A stretch of DNA of 64,000 bases from Dipteronia dyeriana (Eukaryota > Streptophyta > Magnoliopsida > Sapindales > Sapindaceae). Made by a program: the position numbers and the translations under genes. The notes beneath the pieces are model-generated. The model had not been told where the DNA came from. It was given only the letters and a program-made list of their open reading frames with translations, and made no database searches. Each line of letters starts with the position of its first letter. Within the stretch, counting starts at the first letter, position 1. Shown piece after piece: positions 1-9,684 of this stretch. Location of the stretch: positions 80,880,069-80,944,068 of the forward strand of contig CM065301.1 in assembly GCA_032871835.1 (NCBI GenBank), given 5' to 3'.

Positions 1-640
1 CGTCTTGAAAGCTGTTTTGAACTCGGTAGGGTTTGATGAAAGGAAGAATGAAGATGAAGAGGAGTTTTTTTTTGGCTTGTGGTGGCAGGTACAAGTCATG
101 GAGATGCAATCTGGGTTACACAAGACATTAATTGAATATTAAAAAAAATTGAACGCTAGAAGTCCTTGGTGATGGTGTGGGGCTTATTCGACAAAGCACT
201 CTCTGTTCTAGTAGCAAGTCTTTCACCAGGTATGTGATGCAAGGACGAAAGGTCTTTCACAGGGTTAAGTGATGTAAGGACATGTTTATCCTTTTGGCAG
301 TTTTCCCCACTATCCATGGAAAAGGATATGTTGCTGCTAGTGGTCCATAATTGTGAACAAGGTATTGGTCAGAAAGTGATGCAAGGTGTATGGTGGTAAA
401 GGATGTCGATGATTGACGAACTCCCTGGTAATCTGACCTGAGGAGTTGCACCATAATTTCAGCTGGTTATTTTTTGACATGGTGCCCGAACAACGAACAC
501 AAAGCAAAAGGAAGAAAAAACAAATCTTAGGATGGTTCATTCCTAAGTGGTTATACCTTGTGCTAGGGTATATTGACTCTCATTGATGAGAGTCGTGGTT
601 GTCGATAAAGGTCTTGAGAATTCAAGCAAAATAGGAGAAT
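1..640 (+). mobile_element. 3' internal end of an LTR retrotransposon cut by the window edge
   Basis: This stretch lies directly upstream of a polypurine tract and an LTR, so it is the 3' internal region of an element whose body lies left of the window. No retrotransposon domain can be read here; the longest open frames are under 70 codons on either strand and resemble nothing I recognise. It is called Copia by inference from the adjoining LTR. It may be untranslated spacer between RNase H and the 3' LTR. Confidence 0.5.
631..640 (+). promoter_or_regulatory. Polypurine tract of the left Copia element
   Basis: A purine-rich ATAGGAGAAT stands immediately before TGTTAG, the start of the LTR. 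In LTR retrotransposons this is where plus-strand DNA synthesis is primed. The call rests on position and composition only. Confidence 0.5.
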
Positions 641-1722
641 TGTTAGATTTTGGCTCGTATTCTCAAGTGAACCCAATGTTAGCCAAACAAGACTCAACTG
701 ATGTGGATCTTCTTAGAGACATGGGATAACATTTGGAAGTTGGAGACAGTGTTTTGAGGGAGGTTTGAAGACTGAAAGAACTGAAGAAATGAAATCTGGA
801 AGGTTCTGTGGCATGGACCGCGGTGTGGACAAACTCACCGACCATGGCATAGGGAGCGGTCGAATCCTGTGGAATCACGCGGTGTAGACCGTGACGGAGG
901 AAAATTCACCGACCGTGGTATTCAGAGCAGTAGTTGACAGTGACGATCGGTGATGTTGGGCTCAGGTGGTCAACCGCGGCCCAAACCGCGGTAATGGCGG
1001 ATTTTTCCCAAATCAGGAATGTTGCACCAAAATCGGAAAGGTGTTTCTTCTAGAATTTCTTGTGCTAATTAGAAAAGGAAAGAGTTTGTCTTTATGAACA
1101 ATAGAAAAGTCCTGTACTTGAAGAAAAATAATTTCTCCTTAACAAGAAGACTTGTCATAAATAGGAAATATTATTTATATGGAACAACTAATTCTTGTAC
1201 GTTTAGGAGTAGGATTTCCTTTTATCTTAAACTCCTTGTAACTAATATAAATAGACCTTGTACCTAGGTTATTTTCATGTGTTGAGTTAAGAAACACCAT
1301 GTAACATTTGAGAGTGGAGAGATCCGGGTGAGAGACCCTTGGGAATATCTAGGGAGGGATCAAAGAGAATATCAGTGGATCAAATTAGATATCCGTGGTT
1401 GATACTCAAGGGAGACCTAGGGGATATTGGGGGTTCTTGGTGAGTATCTCGTGAGCGTGGTTTGGGGTTTGGGGTTTGGGTGTGATAAAGAATCCTAAAA
1501 TATATGGTTGTAACAATTTATCATATAGTAGAACTTTCTTTGTCGTCCTGGCGGCCCGTGGTTTTCTACCCGAATTGGGTTTTCCACGTATATCTAGTGT
1601 TGTGGTTGGTTTATTTTCTCTTATCTAGTTTTCTGTTATTGACGTTATTAATTGCTATGAGTTACAAGTGTATATTAGACATGACAATTCCGCAATCATC
1701 AGTTCTAAAACCATCCCTAACA
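641..1722 (+). repeat. 3' LTR of a Copia element (1082 bp)
   Basis: The LTR begins TGTTAG and ends CTAACA, a perfect 6-bp terminal inverted repeat. It has a TATA-like TATAAATAG at 1246-1254. Its 3' part carries the 'gtggttttct..ttccacgta' arrangement also seen in the U5 of the other Copia LTRs in this window. A GC-rich patch with three CCGCGG sites (818, 974, 986) lies upstream of the TATA. The right flank ACATTCTAGTGC matches the uninterrupted sequence in copies 2 and 3 (near 12340, 20540 and 43160), so ACATT at 1723-1727 is the probable 3' target duplication. The 5' LTR is outside the window. Confidence 0.8.
1246..1254 (+). promoter_or_regulatory. TATA box of the left Copia LTR
   Basis: TATAAATAG lies in the middle of the LTR, about 250 bp downstream of the CCGCGG patch, which is a normal position for the U3/R promoter. 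Inferred from the motif and its place in the LTR. Confidence 0.45.
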
Positions 1723-1915
1723 ACATTCTAGTGCCATCATAAAACATCTACATTGATCTACTTCCCAACAGAAAAGTTGCCCCATAATTGAACATCCCAT
1801 ATCCAAATGGAATCCACAAATCTTCCATATTCCAGTACATCTCTACATTGAACAAGATAAAAGAAGGTCAAACGAAAATTTAATAAAATAAAGTTAAAAA
1901 ATCATTTTCAAGTAA
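1723..1915 (-). pseudogene. LINE fragment (zf-RVT region), copy 1, cut by the Copia insertion
   Basis: This matches the minus-strand LINE zf-RVT fragment at 12491-12690 and 43118-43300. On the minus strand those paralogues read WIWDVQLR and related motifs typical of the zinc-binding region between reverse transcriptase and RNase H in plant LINEs. Here only the end of the fragment remains, because the Copia LTR ending at 1722 inserted into it. It defines the left limit of duplicated copy 1. Confidence 0.6.
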
Positions 1916-1921
1916 CATTAC

Positions 1922-2014
1922 ATTATAACGAGATGACGTTGATCCGATTTAAAACCTGTCATACCTGTACAACGAGGTTATGGGTTTAAGTCCTCCCCGT
2001 TCCAAAAAAAACCC
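1922..2014 (+). repeat. SINE-like tRNA-derived repeat, copy 1
   Basis: A B-box-like GGGTTTAAGTCC at 1982-1993 follows a CACACCTGTAC-like stretch and ends in an A-rich tail (TTCCAAAAAAA). The same module is present at the same place in the other two copies (12731 and 43361). The layout suggests a short tRNA-derived SINE; the A box is weak, so this is a moderate call. Confidence 0.4.
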
Positions 2015-2734
2015 TAATTTATGTAATATTGTATTACATTAAATAAATAAAAATTAACATACAGTTATTTCAAATAATTCTTTGAATTAAATAAGAATGG
2101 AGTAAAATAAAACATGAATAATACAATTTTAATGAACCTGATGATAATGACTACAAATTTTATAATAAATATTATTACTATTTATTAGTATAATTACTGG
2201 AATATTAAATAAGATTAGGGCTAGTAATTAAATCATTTCAGTTGCCAGTTTATATTTTATAATAAAACTTACATAAATATATTTTAAAATCAAAATGATA
2301 ATATTATAAATATGTTTGGTATAAAATAGATTGTTTTAATTTAATCATCAATATAAAATTATTTTTAATTAAAATACTATAAACCTTATAAAAAAACCTA
2401 TTATCCGTATATGGATGCCTATTGCAACATAACATTCGAAAGATATACCCCAAGTGATGTGGTCGGCGACTCTATTGAATTACCCTTATAATAGTTATTA
2501 TGGTAATAACAATGACAATACTATGATAATGAAATTAACAATTTTAATATGTATGTTACTATTAGTACTCTTATTTATTAATCTAATTTATTGATTCATT
2601 TAATACGATCGGCGTCCCTTGTTATAGTCAATTCACATGTGAGTTTACTATATCATAAGTTTGGATGAATCAATAAAACTTGTTGGTTTGATCTTACACT
2701 GTCTCGGTCTATTTTTGATTCTTGGATATATATA
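2015..2734. other. AT-rich spacer of duplicated block, copy 1
   Basis: About 720 bp of AT-rich non-coding DNA aligns with 12826-13554 and 43453-44170 with small indels. I see no gene, RNA or element boundary in it. It is useful mainly as neutral sequence for dating the three copies. Confidence 0.6.
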
Positions 2735-2759
2735 GATGCATACATACATACATATATAA

Positions 2760-2834
<75 letters not shown>
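2735..2834. repeat. Compound microsatellite (TACA)n-(CA)n-(TA)n, copy 1
   Basis: TACATACA repeats run into about 13 CA units (2769-2794) and then about 20 TA units (2795-2833). It abuts the 3' side of a minus-strand SINE-like repeat, so it probably grew from that SINE's tail. The equivalent loci at 13555 and 44171 differ in repeat make-up; the CA run is unique to this copy. Confidence 0.85.
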
Positions 2835-2835
<1 letters not shown>

Positions 2836-2950
2836 AAGTATTACACTATTACATTTATACAGAATTTCCTAGGGAGGTTGGGGAACTCGAAACGCAATCT
2901 CATGCTACAGGTGTGAGGGGATTATCACTGGACCAATCTCATCCCATCAA
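2835..2950 (-). repeat. SINE-like tRNA-derived repeat on the minus strand, copy 1
   Basis: Read on the minus strand this contains TGGTCCAGTG, a near-consensus pol III A box, then a B-box-like GTTTCGAGTTCC about 45 bp on. The body then runs into the AT microsatellite as its tail. The same element sits in copies 2 and 3. It is not a tRNA gene: no cloverleaf can be drawn around the two boxes. Confidence 0.45.
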
Positions 2951-3009
2951 ATATATTTAAAACAAATTGAACATTCAAATCTTACACTTGCATAAAGAAT
3001 GAAATAATA

Positions 3010-5011
3010 ATGCATTTTTACTCTTTAATTCAAATTAATGGAGATGTGTTTAGGGTACCACCGTTAAATGTTAATCAAAAGGATTTCTTGAAACTTTTAG
3101 AATTGGGAGATGACATCAAATTTGACGTCCCGACCTTATATGTGTTTGAAGATTCTACGGTTGATAGTGGAAATAACAATTTTCTGCAATCGTCGTCCAA
3201 AGCTAATTACAAACCGTTTGGAGTAGATTTTGCTAATGGGAAACCTACTGGTAGATTCAGCAATGGTCGCATTGAAGCTGACTTCATTGGTAAGGATAAA
3301 AAAAATTTGTGAGATTTTTTTTCATCTTATTTTTTTCATTTTCAAACTAATATATTAATTTTATTTTTACTCATGCATTCGATGTGATAGCGCAAGTAGT
3401 CGGGTTGCCATTTCCTCCTCCATGCTTGGAATTGTTGAAAGCAGAGTAGAATACATTGCGAACTGGGATGAATTATGCATCTATTTCATGTGGTGTTCTC
3501 CCTGATACCGGAAAGTTTTTGGTAAGCAATATAATAATACATGCCCATTTTATGAATGAAAATTCTAAGATTTAGTTGTTTATATAAAATTCGTGTGAAT
3601 GTTGAATCCTCGATTCCCAGATTACGGTTGCATCAAAATGAGTTTAAAAATATGTTTTACCTTATAAGTTTTATTATGGTTTGAACTCGATAGTCACAAA
3701 CTATAACACTGGAATACCAAAGGAAAAAAATGCAAATATCTACATTAGATTATAATGATTTTTTAGGTGGAAGTTGATTTTCTAGTAAACTTTTTATCAT
3801 TAATTACAAGGTACTTGCCTAACATTCGATAAGCAGACAAGTCTATTTTAAACTACAGTGAAGAACTTGCGACCTTTGTTCGGTACCCCAAAACAAATGG
3901 TTGATTACTTGTCAAAATCACTATTTTTCATAAATATAGGGAATACTGATATAAGCACCAGCTATGATTTACTTGATTTCACCACGAAGCAACGAACTCC
4001 TTTCCCAAAATTCGCTCAAGCAATATCCCAAAAGTTCTCCAATAATATAAAGGTAAAAAACTACACTACATCTTAGATCTATCATATTTAAGTGTGTGGT
4101 TGTGTTTTCTTTCTCTTTTTCTTCGGAGTAAATATATACAAGTTTCGTTTACTTCTCATCGGTCAAGGTAATTTTCAGAACCTTGACACAGTTTTGATAA
4201 ACTGCACTCCATCTTAGGTCTATCCTTTTAAGTGTGTAGTTGTGTTTTTTTATTTCTTTAAATAATTGTGTAATGGTTTCGTTTAATTCTCATCGATCAA
4301 AGCAATTTTCAGAACCTTTGAGACAAATTTGATAAATCATAAAACTAGTATGCAGTCGTCCTGAGTTTTTGTGTAGCATTGTAATGATACTGAAGTTTGT
4401 TTTGCTTTTCTTATTTTGTTAGAGACTATATGGTCTGGGTGCACATACATTTTTAGTGAATAGTATTGGTATGATGGGGTGTTCACCAATGATATTTAAC
4501 TCAGAGCATAAAGCAACGTGCGATGATGAATATAATGAGCGTGCCCAAATAGTTAACAAGCTCCTTTCTAACTTGTGGCCAAAATTGCAATCCGAGCTCT
4601 TCGGATCGAAGTTCATTTTTGCAAATGCGTACAAGGTTTTGGCAGACATCTTTGCTTCACCGAAGTCATATGGTAGGTAAATTAAAACTAAATGTCTACG
4701 TACTATTTTTTATTTTATTTTAAAAACAGATAAAAACTTCCAAATAAAACAATAATATACGGTTTATTAATTTTGTACCAATGTAATTTCCATGTAGGCT
4801 TTATAAATACAAGAGACAGTTGTTGCGTTGTGGAAAAAAATGGGCCTAGACCTTGCATACATAATATAGCTCCTTACATTAACAGAATGAACATGTTTTC
4901 TTCGATCCTTTTCATGGTAGTGAAACTACTCATTTCATATTAGCAAAATGTTGCTTAAAAGAATCATCGATTTGTAGACCCATAAATTTGGCTGATTTCT
5001 TGCGAGCTTAA
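3010..5011 (+). pseudogene. GDSL esterase/lipase pseudogene, copy 1 (5'-deleted)
   Basis: This is a plant GDSL (SGNH-hydrolase) esterase/lipase, a family of secreted lipid and ester hydrolases. Exons by comparison with copies 2 and 3: about 3040-3289, 3391-3521, 3811-4052, 4423-4672, 4798-5011. Visible motifs are block [13 protein letters not shown] (normally FGDS, so the Gly next to the catalytic Ser is now Glu), block III GNTD in exon 3, and a DPFH catalytic Asp-His pair whose reading frame is lost in exon 5. Lesions: about 840 bp containing promoter, ATG and signal peptide are deleted just before 3040; TAG at 3447 in exon 2; the exon 3 acceptor CAG-G has become CAAG, shifting the AG by one base; one base is missing near 4875. 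It is certainly not a working enzyme gene. Confidence 0.88.
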
Positions 5012-5301
5012 GTCTCATACTAGTTTATAGCAGACGATTTTCAAGTATAAATACAAAAAAATTAATGATGGGTGTGATATGTATATTACCTTTGTTTATT
5101 CATTATAAAGTAAATCCGATGACCATGCTTATGTATCGTATTTCTACGTTTATGAAGTTATAAAAAAGATCTTTTTAGTAATGACATGTAATTTCCATCA
5201 TTATTTTTTTTAATTCTAGTCATTGTAGGGTTAACATTTCAACATTTATCACATGTAACTATTTTATAATCTAATTGTGGATTCTCTCTAATATGAGCAT
5301 G

Positions 5302-5340
<39 letters not shown>

Positions 5341-5580
5341 TCTAAATGATAGCCCTTCGTCACCAAACCACATTAAACGTGATAAGTCAACATATAAAGT
5401 GTAGAGAAGATATTGACAATATTAAATGGAAAGAGAGAGTTAAATGTTTTGTTGTAAAAGGGTTGAAAATTTTAGAAGGAAATTAGAAAAAGTAGCATAT
5501 GGTAAAGAAATTTATACCTAAAAAAATTTGATATTAGGGTTAAAATTTGAAATTTCAACTAATTCTTTTCTCAAAATTTA
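5012..5580. other. 3' flank of GDSL copy 1
   Basis: Non-coding DNA alignable with 18320-18874 and, for its first part, 61339-61512. It holds a (TA)n tract at about 5306-5336 that copy 2 lacks. Homology with copy 2 stops abruptly after CAAAATTTA at 5580, which marks the right edge of the duplicated unit. No gene is seen. Confidence 0.6.
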
Positions 5581-5640
5581 GTGGGTTTTTCTGTCAACAT
5601 TTTTTTATATATAATAAATTATGAAATGAAAAAAAATCAT

Positions 5641-5730
5641 TAGGCGCCTATTAATCGGCACCTAGGCGGTCTAGGCGCTAGGCGCTGGTCCACCGTACGA
5701 CTAGCGCCTAGCGCATTCTAGAACATTGGG
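5641..5730. repeat. GCGCCTAGG palindrome cluster
   Basis: Overlapping forms of TAGGCGCCTA, CACCTAGGCGG and CTAGCGCCTAGCGC fill 90 bp, an island of high GC in AT-rich DNA, ending in CTAGAACATTGG. Similar short GCGCCTAGG-rich repeats occur dispersed in plant genomes, perhaps as ends of non-autonomous DNA elements; I cannot assign a family. Confidence 0.5.
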
Positions 5731-6160
5731 TATTTATATGGGTCCAAAAATAGGTCATAAATCAACCTAGAAACATATGCTAGCGGACTGTCGCTTCCCT
5801 GTATGTCGTGGTTGTCCATGACGACATGTCGTGGTCTTTCATGACGACATGTCGCGGTCTTTCATGACGACATGTCGCGGTCTTTCATGACGACACCACA
5901 AGCGACACTTTAGAAAAGTTACTGTCGCGTGGTGTGTCACGGTCTGCCATGACAAAAATCATGAAAGCGACATATTGTGTCATTTTGTCCAAGTTTGCAA
6001 TTTCTAGCTCTTTTGGGTCCCAATCTTCACTCATAACTCCCATATTATGCCCATAATACAAAATCCTGCAAATACACTTAATCGAGCCATTAAACACTTG
6101 ATTTTACTCGAGAATTGAGCAATAAACATAGGAAGGGGGACTCAAAATCCAGTGTTATCA
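5731..6160 (-). repeat. Partial LTR of an Athila-type Gypsy fragment
   Basis: The right end GTGTTATCA at 6152-6160 is followed by TGGCTCGATCAACACCCCCAAACC. The Athila element further right shows the same kind of junction at 31700 (GGGAGTTAT, then ..ACCACCAAACC). That makes this an LTR whose element lies to its right on the minus strand. The left boundary is unclear, and no matching second LTR is found. It contains a 23-bp tandem repeat (5820-5888). Confidence 0.5.
5820..5888. repeat. 23-bp tandem repeat, three units, in LTR fragment
   Basis: Three head-to-tail units of GACGACATGTCG(T/C)GGTCTTTCAT start at 5820, 5843 and 5866; the second and third are identical and a partial fourth follows. 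Each unit carries the palindromic CGACATGTCG core. It is the GC-rich module of this LTR, comparable in position to the repeats in the other LTR families here. Confidence 0.85.
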
Positions 6161-7895
6161 TGGCTCGATCAACACCCCCAAACCTAGCCTTTTGCTCGTC
6201 CTCGAGCAAAATCAAGAGAAAACACCAACAAAAACAAACAAGCAAACAACACGAAGACTCGATAAAATCAAAAGAAATGTAAACAACAATAACTCAAAAG
6301 CCGCATTTTCAACTAGTGATGAGATGCAAAGAGGTGGGGATAAGAAGATTAGACACATGCAAACATTCTCAAGCAACTCAAGGGCAATCATGGGACACTC
6401 GAACAACATGAATCCCACGCCTAGAGTGCTCTCATGTCGGGAACTATTCACTCTCACACCTCGAGCATAATTCGCTTTGACTCTAAACCTCACGTGGACA
6501 TTCTCTTTTCTTTCCTCTTGGAGTCCTAAGTTCACACTCATGCAAAGTATGCAAGGATAAAGTTATGCATGGGAATCAAATACTTGCATATAATAAGAAA
6601 TGAAACATTATTATTTTGGTGAACTAGCCTGGGAAATGAATCAAATACCATGGACGTGGAAGATCATGCTTCAATAAACATTCCCAATCTAGATTTCATA
6701 GTAGGTCATTTAGGTCTTCCCTTTGGTTGTATTAGGGCCATTAGCTGAAATATGGTAAACAAAGAATAGGAAATGGAATTCAAAAGTAACCAATTTTGCT
6801 AAGGCACTACACAATACACCCAATACTTAAGCTCTATTCATATCACTCGTGGCACTAGTTAGGCTTGACTTTTCATTACACTTGTGCTATACATGAGTAC
6901 TCTACTGGTGAGTACTTTACAATTACATACAAGACTCCTATTCCCCTTTTCCTTTTTTCTCTTTTTTTATCATCAATTTTTTTTTACACATAAAGCTCAT
7001 AAGTGCACATTTTCGCACTTTTACATTTTTGAGTCTTTTGCCTTGCACATTTACAAATATAGCCTAAATACACGATAACTTTTCATATTTAGAGCTTTCC
7101 CACGTTTCACCATAATATGACACATTCTAGCAAGTTATATGGTGTAATGTGGTTCTAAAAGAAAGGTAAGTGTTTTGCCTCAAAATTGGCTGGGGAGCAC
7201 ACAAGTAGGGACAAGGATTGTGTTTAGGCTAATATGAGTAGTTAAGCACACACATTGCCTAAAATCATTTCCACCATTTCATCTATCAAGGGAATGTAAG
7301 TATCCATCAAGCAATCCACAAATATAATGTCATGTGATGCCCTATGGTAAATGATGTTTGTGATGAGATAAATGTTTAAGATGAAACAATGATAACACTC
7401 AAATGTGCTTTTTATGGCTTGTGTTTGTGAACTCACTAGGTGGTCTCCACTATTAGAACAAGGTGCTTGAGCACCGAGTCCCCTCAACTTGAACACAAAA
7501 GGATGAGACAAACCCATGAAGTGCAAGTGAGACCCTAGAGTGACAACAAGATGCTCAATCGAGCATATTATGCATAAATAAACTCTCACACACACACCCT
7601 TAAAGCATCATACCCAAGCTACTTGAAGCTAGAAAATTTTGGCCATACGACTCATTTTTGAAAAAAAATTAACTCAACCAATCATTTTGACTCAAAAGGA
7701 AATTAAAAATTGTGACTCAAAAATAAAAATAAAATTCAGAACTCAATAAAACCAAGACGAGTGAACCGGTGTCGACACCTCCAAACCTAAACTCAACGTT
7801 GTCCCCAATGTTGACAATGAGAGCCCGGCGAGAAAGGCACCTAAACCACAACCAACATAACACATTTCAACAATATAAAATAAAATAAAATAAAG
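6161..7895 (-). mobile_element. Athila-type Gypsy fragment, 3' non-coding region
   Basis: The sequence from the LTR inward (ACACCCCCAAACCTAGCCTTTTGCTCGTCC..GAGCAAAA) closely parallels 31701-31740 in the complete Athila element. A later stretch, CCAAACCTAAACTCAACGTTGTCC, parallels the region near 33117. It therefore corresponds to the non-coding spacer between the env-like ORF and the 3' LTR, on the minus strand. Open frames of 60-117 codons here are not conserved in the other copy. It stops where Del/Tekay sequence begins, near 7895. Confidence 0.55.
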
Positions 7896-8038
7896 CAAAG
7901 GCTCGATCAAGATGGAATAGAAAGCTCTTAGAAGAGGCGACTTGGGAATATGAAGATCAGATGCGAAATTAGTATCCCCATCTGTTTCGACTAGGTAAGC
8001 AAATTTTGAGGATGAAATTCTTATGCGGTGGGGTGAAT
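7896..8038 (+). pseudogene. Extreme 3' end of Del/Tekay-type Gypsy pol, plus PPT
   Basis: On the plus strand one frame reads EEATWEYEDQMR before a stop, which resembles the chromodomain-end motif (EATWE..) of Tekay/Del chromoviruses. This is followed by a diverged tail, then GGTGGGGTGAAT, a polypurine tract directly before the LTR at 8039. Only the last few dozen codons of the polyprotein survive; the rest of the element is missing and replaced on the left by Athila sequence. Confidence 0.55.
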
Positions 8039-9684
8039 TGTAACACCCAAACCATTTCGGCCCAATAAAGGCCAATAAAAAAAGGGATAAACTTGAAATG
8101 AAAAGCCATCAGGTGAGTAAGCATTGGTGGTCTGTATAGTTGATAGACAGCTGTGAGATTAGTTAACTAGCTCACAACTTCAGTTGTGTCTTTCCATACG
8201 TATATAAAGGAGGATAAACATTATGAGAGATAGAAAGCAGTAGAATCGAACGGAAGAAAGGAAAGAGAAGAAAGAAAAAGGAAAAGAAGTCAGTGGAGTT
8301 TCTCATAATACTATAGATTTCAGTTGATTCTTCTTTGAATTCCAGCTTCTAATTGGATTTTGTGTAATTGTTAGGGAAAGAAGACGAAGTAGAGAGACCT
8401 AACATACTTGGTCCGAATTAAGCTTGACGTCTAAATTGTAAGTGAATTAAGTTTTCAGTTTTGTTTTTAACTCAAAATTTTCCATTTTTATGCTTAAGAT
8501 TAATTGCTGCAAATCATTTAAGCTTTCTATTTCTTTTAATGAGTTATGGCGATTATACAGATAACTGAAAGTATGTTTTATGCTTATATTAGCACTCAGT
8601 ATCAGTTATATTACTTTATAAATATCAAGAGATTATGATTTTTTACAAAAGCACCAGGTTTGTACCCTTCCCCAGTTATGATTATTGTTGGCTTTTGGGG
8701 CCGTTCTACACATGTGTATGTCAGATGAGTCGCTCTGCACATGTATGACCAGATTAAAAGAGTAATAAGTCGCTCTACACGTGTATGACCATAAGTTAAT
8801 CCCAATTCTGCGTTTGCACAAAGAAATTCGGCTTACGTATTGAAGATGTCCCTAGGTACTAATTAGGTGCAAGTTAAGATTTTATAAATTATCTTATTCT
8901 AGTTCCGAAAAGAGATATATTCAGTTTATTAAGTACGAAAATAGATATATTATCTTTTACTATGTATTACTGGATGCATATTGAAAAGTTGTTCAGAAAT
9001 GTTTTTAAAAGTTTCCATTCACTCAATGGGCATTATGGGTCATCCTTTTACTTTAAAAATATTTATCCAAGTAGCTGATCGGTTGTGTGGACTCAGAAGT
9101 TTTGAGGTGGGCCACTCGATGACATCATGAAGTACAAAAGTCATGCATTTTAATTTTTATGTACATATTTTGAGATGTGTGGTCGGCATGGTCGGCATAA
9201 TTTGGGTGTTGTCGGCCTACTCGGCCTGTTCAGTTTTCTTGTCGGGATAGGACTACTCGGCCTATTCGGCCTATGCAGCCTACGCAGCCTACTCGGCTTG
9301 CTCGGCCGTGGTCGGTTTTGTGTTCGGTCGTGGTCGATTTTGTGTTCACCCATGGTTGGTTTCTTGTTTGACTGTGGTCGATTTTTTACTCAGCCAGGTC
9401 GGTTTTCTGGTCGGGCTTTTGACAGGTTATTTTTTAAAGGTAGTCGGTTTTTGGTCCGATCGATAATTTTTTTTATAACTTTTCGTAATGAATGAAAATG
9501 ACAATAAAGAACTTACAATTATGTACATTTTGTACTCTCCAATATTTTTCTTATATCTTTTTTATTTTTTAAAAGTAAGTATTTTCTATGGAATTTTAGT
9601 CAAAATTCATTTATCATGCTAGTAAAAGTATAGCCGATATGGCATCTCTCGTACTCAAGAGAGAAGTCAGGGTGGGTCTTGTCA
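8039..9684 (+). repeat. 3' LTR of a Del/Tekay-type Gypsy element (about 1.65 kb)
   Basis: It begins TGTAACACCCAAACC and ends ..GGGTCTTGTCA; TGTAACACCC is a start often seen in plant Del/Tekay LTRs. It aligns along its whole length with the LTR at 10653-12291. Internal features are TATATAAAG at 8201-8209, repeats of 'CGCTCT(G/A)CAC(A/G)TGTATGACC' at about 8730 and 8772, and a block of CTCGGCCTA-type repeats at 9178-9440. The right flank CGTTTGACCC falls inside the LINE fragment of copy 2. Confidence 0.75.
9178..9440. repeat. GC-rich CTCGGCCT/GTGGTCG repeat block in Del/Tekay LTR
   Basis: Degenerate repeats of 'ctcggcctattcggcct' and then 'gtggtcggtttttgt' give a GC-rich patch near the 3' end of the LTR, downstream of its TATA. 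The sister LTR has the corresponding block at about 11855-12070, shortened. It explains the open frame on this strand, which is not a gene. Confidence 0.6.

Noticed and set aside
1459..1480. Telomere-like GGTTTGGGGTTTGGGGTTTGGG
   Set aside because: The plant telomere repeat is TTTAGGG. This is three units of a TTTGGGG-type repeat within the Copia LTR, with no further telomeric sequence.
2835..2950. Genuine tRNA gene suggested by A-box and B-box words
   Set aside because: No acceptor, anticodon or T-arm pairing can be formed around the boxes; a SINE-like repeat with an AT tail fits better.
6192..6541. Overlapping plus- and minus-strand frames (92 and 109 codons)
   Set aside because: They fall in the Athila 3' spacer, and the homologous spacer at 31701-33900 does not preserve either frame.
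7242..8075. Minus-strand frames of 110-117 codons
   Set aside because: One lies in Athila non-coding spacer, the other crosses the Athila/Del junction and the LTR start; neither matches a known domain.
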